DNA of 64,000 nt from Hydra vulgaris (taxonomy: Eukaryota; Cnidaria; Hydrozoa; Anthoathecata; Hydridae). This document shows, in pieces, positions 60,249-64,000 of this stretch. Under the pieces are notes generated by a model. The model was given only the letters and a program-made list of their open reading frames with translations, ran no database searches and had not been told where the DNA came from. The stretch's first letter is position 1, and every line of letters begins with the position of its first letter. The DNA lies in assembly GCF_038396675.1 (NCBI RefSeq), contig NC_088921.1, positions 62,717,501 to 62,781,500 of the forward strand, read 5' to 3'. Made by a program: the position numbers and the translations under genes.

Positions 60249-60971
60249 TGGAATCATCTCGTAAGTTTCTAAAATCTAAAAGTTTCTAAAATCTAAAAGA
60301 CATAAAAGTAAGTTTCTAAAATCTAAAAGACATAAAAGTAGGAAGTTTTATGGTAACCAACACTCTAAAAATTTTACTGAAAACTCTAAAGTCACAAATA
60401 AAGAAAACATAGCAACAACAGTTTCTTATACAAAGTTAAATGGTTCAATGGTTAAAGTTGTTGATAACTGCTGTTCAAAAAACATTACAGGCAACCGAAT
60501 AGTTGATATGGAATTGTTAGCTGAAACTTTTAAGATTCTTTTGTGCCCAGAGTGTTCACATGATTCAGTAAAGCTTAATCAAAAGCAGAAATTAGGAATT
60601 GCTTTTGAACTTGAATTGAAGTGTACTATGTGTGGTTGGTTTAAATTGTTCTGGACTTCCAAAAAAAGATCAAAAACAAAAAGTTTCGACATTAATAGTA
60701 GAATGTTTTACAGTATGCGTAGAATAGGAAAAGGTTATCAATCTTTGAAACTATTTCTTAAATTACTAAATCATCCTCCCCTTATGACAGAAAAAAGTTA
60801 CAATAATATTGCTTCTATTTATCTAGTTGTAATCAAAAAAGTTGCCAAAAATATAATGCATCAAGCTGTTAAAGAAATACGAACATTGAAAAAACTAGAT
60901 CCAATCGTTTACATAGTAAAGCAGATATATTATGTGAATTCGAATATTTCCTCAGGTTTTATCAATTTTTA
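60249..60971 (+). pseudogene. Mutator-like transposase domain, 5' part
   Basis: A basic N-terminus (KSKRHKSKFLKSKRHKSRKF) leads to a Cys-rich zinc region (LLCPECSHDSVKL, LKCTMCGWFKLFWTSKK) and KSFDINSRMFYSMRRIGKGY followed by LNHPPLMTEKSYNNIASIYL. This order of CxxC pairs, DxNxR and (I/G)GKG words matches the Mutator-like transposase domain family found in cnidarians. A 17-base tandem duplication near 60262-60290 shifts the frame at the start, so the proposed start at 60249 is uncertain. The catalytic C-terminal half is missing; the frame ends at 60971 in unrelated sequence. Confidence 0.72.
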
Positions 60972-61599
60972 ACCCGTTTCTAAACTTTCTTTATCTTTGA
61001 TGTCGGCCAGATAATTGTAAAATTCCCGGGCCGATTTGAAGCCTCAGTCCGCCCCTTATGTGGAATAACAAAATATATAAACAATACTACATTCTTTGGG
61101 CAAAGTCAATATTTATTAAACAAAATTTTACTTCTATTAAAAAAGAAGTAATTTCTGCTAGAAAATAATTTATTTCTTGCTGAACAAAAAATAGTTGCAA
61201 AAATAAAAATGTTTTTTATTTTTTTGTTTTGATTTTAAAGTGTTTTTATTTTTTTAATACCCTTCTATTTTTTCGGCAAAAATGCGGAATACGTTGGCCA
61301 TGGTTATAATAACATTTTTGTTACTTTAATAAAAAAAAAAGAAACTAAAAAAAAAACGACGCTTTACTAAGCATTTTTTTGACTGGTAACGCGCGGTTTT
61401 TTTTAGGTTGCTTAGGGCTGGCCCTTAAAGGACCATATAATTCGACGCGGATATTTTTGTCAGGGTACCTTACAAAAAAGTTTTTTCAAGGTGGGCTATA
61501 TTGAAAAACTTAAAAGTGCACTCAAAACATATAAACAATTTTGAGTCAAATTTTTTTAAATTTTTTCCAACAATAAGCAAAGAAACTGATTCAATTAAT
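60972..61599. other. AT-rich spacer
   Basis: No gene seen. Short GC-richer islands at 61020-61060 and 61400-61490 could be worn repeat ends. Confidence 0.5.
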
Positions 61600-62405
61600 T
61601 TTAGTAAAGCAGGTGCTTTGTTAAACAATTACTCTTATTATTAAAATAATGAACCAAAACAATTTCTTGAGCGAGATATTGGTTAAATGTGAAACATTTT
61701 AAAATAAGAAGTTTAAAAAAGAATTTCAAAAATTTAAAAAACAGTGTTGAAAAAACTTTAAATATTTTTAATGTTATAAACCTAACAGAAACATGGTTTA
61801 GTTCTGATGAGGCTATAACTAAAACGAATATTCACCCACCAGGTTTTAACTTTGTATCTTTAGTACACGCAACAAAAAAAAAGAAGAGGCAGTTGAGTAC
61901 TTTTTTCTCTAAGTGAAGGATATATAAGAATAAATGCGGTTTATAAATAGGGCTGAAATTTCTGATGCCAATAAAAAGAGGTTTTAACAATTGAAATTTT
62001 TGCCAAAAAAACTAAAAATCGCTGCTGCTATCGTTCACTTTCTGGTAAAATTAACAGTTTTATGTCATTTTTAATAACTGATGTCATAAAAAATGTTCAA
62101 TAGAAAAGAAATTAAAATACATAATTGGTTACATAAATTTGGACCCAATTAAATATCACGTAAATTCTTAAACTATTGGTTTTTATAATGATTTTTTTAA
62201 AAACGGTGCAATTCCGTTAATTAATAAATCAACAAGAGTAATTTTAAAGTCAGCTTCCTTATTAGATGGTATTATGAAAACAGACACTTTTAACGACTCT
62301 GTTAAAAAGAGGTTATTTAAAAATGATGCCTCATACTACTTTCCTATTTTTATTTCAATAAATACTGATATTGAACTAGTACCAATAGATAGAAGTTTTC
62401 ATTAA
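61600..62405 (+). pseudogene. LINE endonuclease relic
   Basis: Frames on the plus strand show the apurinic endonuclease of a LINE: FKIRSLKKNFKNLKNSVEKT, FNVINLTETWFSSDEA (61730-61815), then, in shifted frames, a middle part, INKSTRVILKSASLLDGIMK (62225-62280) and DASYYFPIFISIN (62320-62360), which corresponds to the DHFPI word. The reverse transcriptase is missing. It resembles, but is not a copy of, the LINE at 3030. Confidence 0.72.
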
Positions 62406-63077
62406 ACGCTGTTTCAGTGAAGTAAATGTTGCATCATATAAGGAACAAGTATCGTTACTACCCAGTTAGCACATATTTTTAGTTTATGTTTGTCCAATGT
62501 TAATGCCGACATAATGCCAACCAAAAATACAAATGTTGCGTTTAAAAAGAAAATATTTATTTTAAATTATTACTGAATGTTATATTTTACGTTTGGGCAT
62601 CAAAATACAATAAATTATAACATTTGACAACCAATTTATACCGATTTGTAAATATTTATAATTTTAGACTGTTGTTGGGGCAACGTTGGACCTAGGATGC
62701 AAACATTCGTTCTTAAACAGTAAAATTAATAAAAAACGACCCTTTGAGCCAACGGTGGCCCATCGTTCAAGTTAAAAATACCCCATGTTGTAGATACACG
62801 AATTTTTTTTTACGAAATTTAGACTTTTACTTAAGCGTGCTGTTGGCATCCTGCATATAAAGTATATGCGTGCTGTTGGCATCCTGCATATGCGTAAACG
62901 AGACTCGAAAAATTTCATAATTTTGGGCATTTCATAATTATAACCGCAGTTGTGATTACTTTTACTTAAAATGTAAGTTAACTTTAAATATGTGTGTTAT
63001 TAATGCTGTAATGACATTTTTATTATATATTACTATTCCTTACCTAATTCATTTATTTATTTGCTCATTGTAGCAAT
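62406..63077. other. Repeat-like spacer with a 33-bp-period duplication
   Basis: CCCAGTTAGCACATATTTTT at 62461 resembles a MITE end of the CCCAGCGGGCA type but no partner end was found. GCGTGCTGTTGGCATCCTGC occurs at 62835 and 62868. No gene seen. Confidence 0.5.
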
Positions 63078-64000
63078 ATGACTCGCGGGAAAACATTAAC
63101 TGAAGCTGAAAAAGCCCAAATACAAATTCTACATAAAATAGGAGAACCCAAACGTGAAATTGCTCGACTAATTGGACGTTCAGATTGCGTAGTACGAAAT
63201 TACTTGGCTAGTCCAGCTACTTACTGCCAAAAGGAGCATACTGGACGTCCAAAAAGACTCAGTGACCGTACCCAGCGCAAAATTATTCAAGGTGTTTCGA
63301 ATTCTAACAAGAGTTGTCTCGAGGTTAAACAAGAATTAGACCTGAATGTGTCAAAATGTACGATTTGGAGGACCATACAACATGCTCCACACATTGTTCG
63401 AGAAAAAATGCTACCTGTGCCACGTCTGCTGCCACGCCATAAAGAGGCGAGATTGGATTTTGGTCGGAACAATATGTCTCTTGACTGGACGAAGGAAGTG
63501 AATTTTTAAATTCGGTAGTAATAATTATATTTAAAGAATTAAGGTGTTTTTATTTTCACTTTTCTACATCAGGTCATCTTTAGTGATGAAAAAAAGTTCA
63601 ATCTGGATGGACCAGATGGAACAACTCACTACTGGAGAGGCCTCCGTAAAGAGCCACATTTCTTCTCGAAACGAAATTTTGGTGGTGCTAGTCTAATGAT
63701 ATGGGGGGCTTTCTGTGTTCACTCTAAACTGCAACTAGCGTTTCCTTCGACGAAAATGAACAGTGAAGAATACCAACTGGTACTTCAGAACAATCTTCTA
63801 CCTTTCATCCGACGTTTTCCACGCCGTCGTTTGACTTTTCAACAAGACAATGCAAGTGTTCATGCCAGCAAAAGCACTACAGCTTGGTTGATTGAGAAAA
63901 ATATTCCATCTTTATAGTGGCCCGCGTGTTCACCCGACTTAAGTCCTACTGAGAATTTATGGGGAGTGCTTGTACGACGTGTGTATGCGAATAATCGTCA
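63078..64000 (+). pseudogene. Tc1-type DD34E transposase with one intron and one stop, cut by window end
   Basis: Exon 1 (63078 to about 63497) has the helix-turn-helix (EAEKAQIQILHKIGEPKREI, IARLIGRSDCVVRNYL), the GRPKRLSDR hinge and ends LDWTKE before GTGAAT. An intron of about 75 bases ends in ATCAG. Exon 2 (from about 63574) has VIFSDEKKFNLDGPDG with the first Asp, TFQQDNASVHASKS with the second and SPDLSPTENLWG with the Glu, 34 residues apart. A TAG at 63916-63918 stands where a residue before WPACSPD is expected and is the only lesion seen. The N-terminal start at ATG 63078 is natural for the family. The 3' end lies outside. Confidence 0.92.

Noticed and set aside
62461..62900. Complete MITE of the CCCAG type
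   Set aside because: The right end could not be located.

Overview
The window is strongly AT-rich and is built almost entirely of eukaryotic transposable elements, most of them broken and several nested in one another. I see no ordinary host gene, rRNA or tRNA gene, and nothing bacterial. The families present (Penelope-like element with GIY-YIG domain, hAT, pogo, Tc1, DD37E mariner, EnSpm/CACTA, Crypton-like tyrosine recombinase, CR1/L2- and Jockey-like LINEs, Ty3/gypsy), the very long (TA)n runs and the short AT-rich introns fit an invertebrate animal, most probably a cnidarian such as Hydra. The species is an inference from the repertoire; no single base proves it.

Layout. 0-2.2 kb: a TIR element with pogo-like ends, (TA)n and a broken DD37E mariner transposase. 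2.3-12 kb: a nest. A Penelope-like fragment was split by a hAT element (2514-8849, near-identical 8-bp duplications) that itself holds a LINE (about 3.0-6.3 kb); the same Penelope fragment was split again by a pogo element (8931-11490) with 27-bp perfect terminal inverted repeats and TA duplications. 12-16.2 kb: two MITE families, (TA)n runs and two more Penelope-like fragments in opposite orientation, with hammerhead-ribozyme-like motifs at their 3' ends. 16.2-18.7 kb: a decayed Tc1 transposase and an unidentified minus-strand relic. 20.1-24.2 kb: an element with about 150-bp inverted ends and an 8-bp duplication, carrying a transposase of a family I cannot name. 24.5-28.9 kb: a DDE transposase relic and a Crypton-like tyrosine recombinase relic. 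30.4-32.0 kb: a Tc1 element. 33.3-37.8 kb: a second, divergent and better preserved member of the unnamed family, again with an 8-bp duplication. 37.9-40.3 kb: a ZMYM/DUF4371-type hAT relic. 40.4-43.2 kb: a Jockey/CR1-like LINE (minus). 43.3-46.2 kb: a Ty3/gypsy relic (minus). 46.9-47.57 kb: a tandem repeat. 47.57-54.70 kb: an EnSpm/CACTA element with two genes, a transposase and an eight-exon SAMD3-like gene. 56-64 kb: scattered relics (LINE ORF1, an unnamed family, hAT C-terminus, Mutator-like transposase, LINE endonuclease), ending in a nearly intact spliced Tc1 transposase that runs off the window.

How the parts relate: each element is its own unit (ends plus enzyme). The best candidates for something little described are the pair of hAT-like elements with a conserved spliced transposase of unassigned family, the hammerhead-like motifs that coincide with Penelope-like 3' termini, and the CACTA element with a SAMD3-like companion gene. 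Long near-perfect palindromes interrupt two transposase genes and may be fold-back mutations or assembly artefacts.
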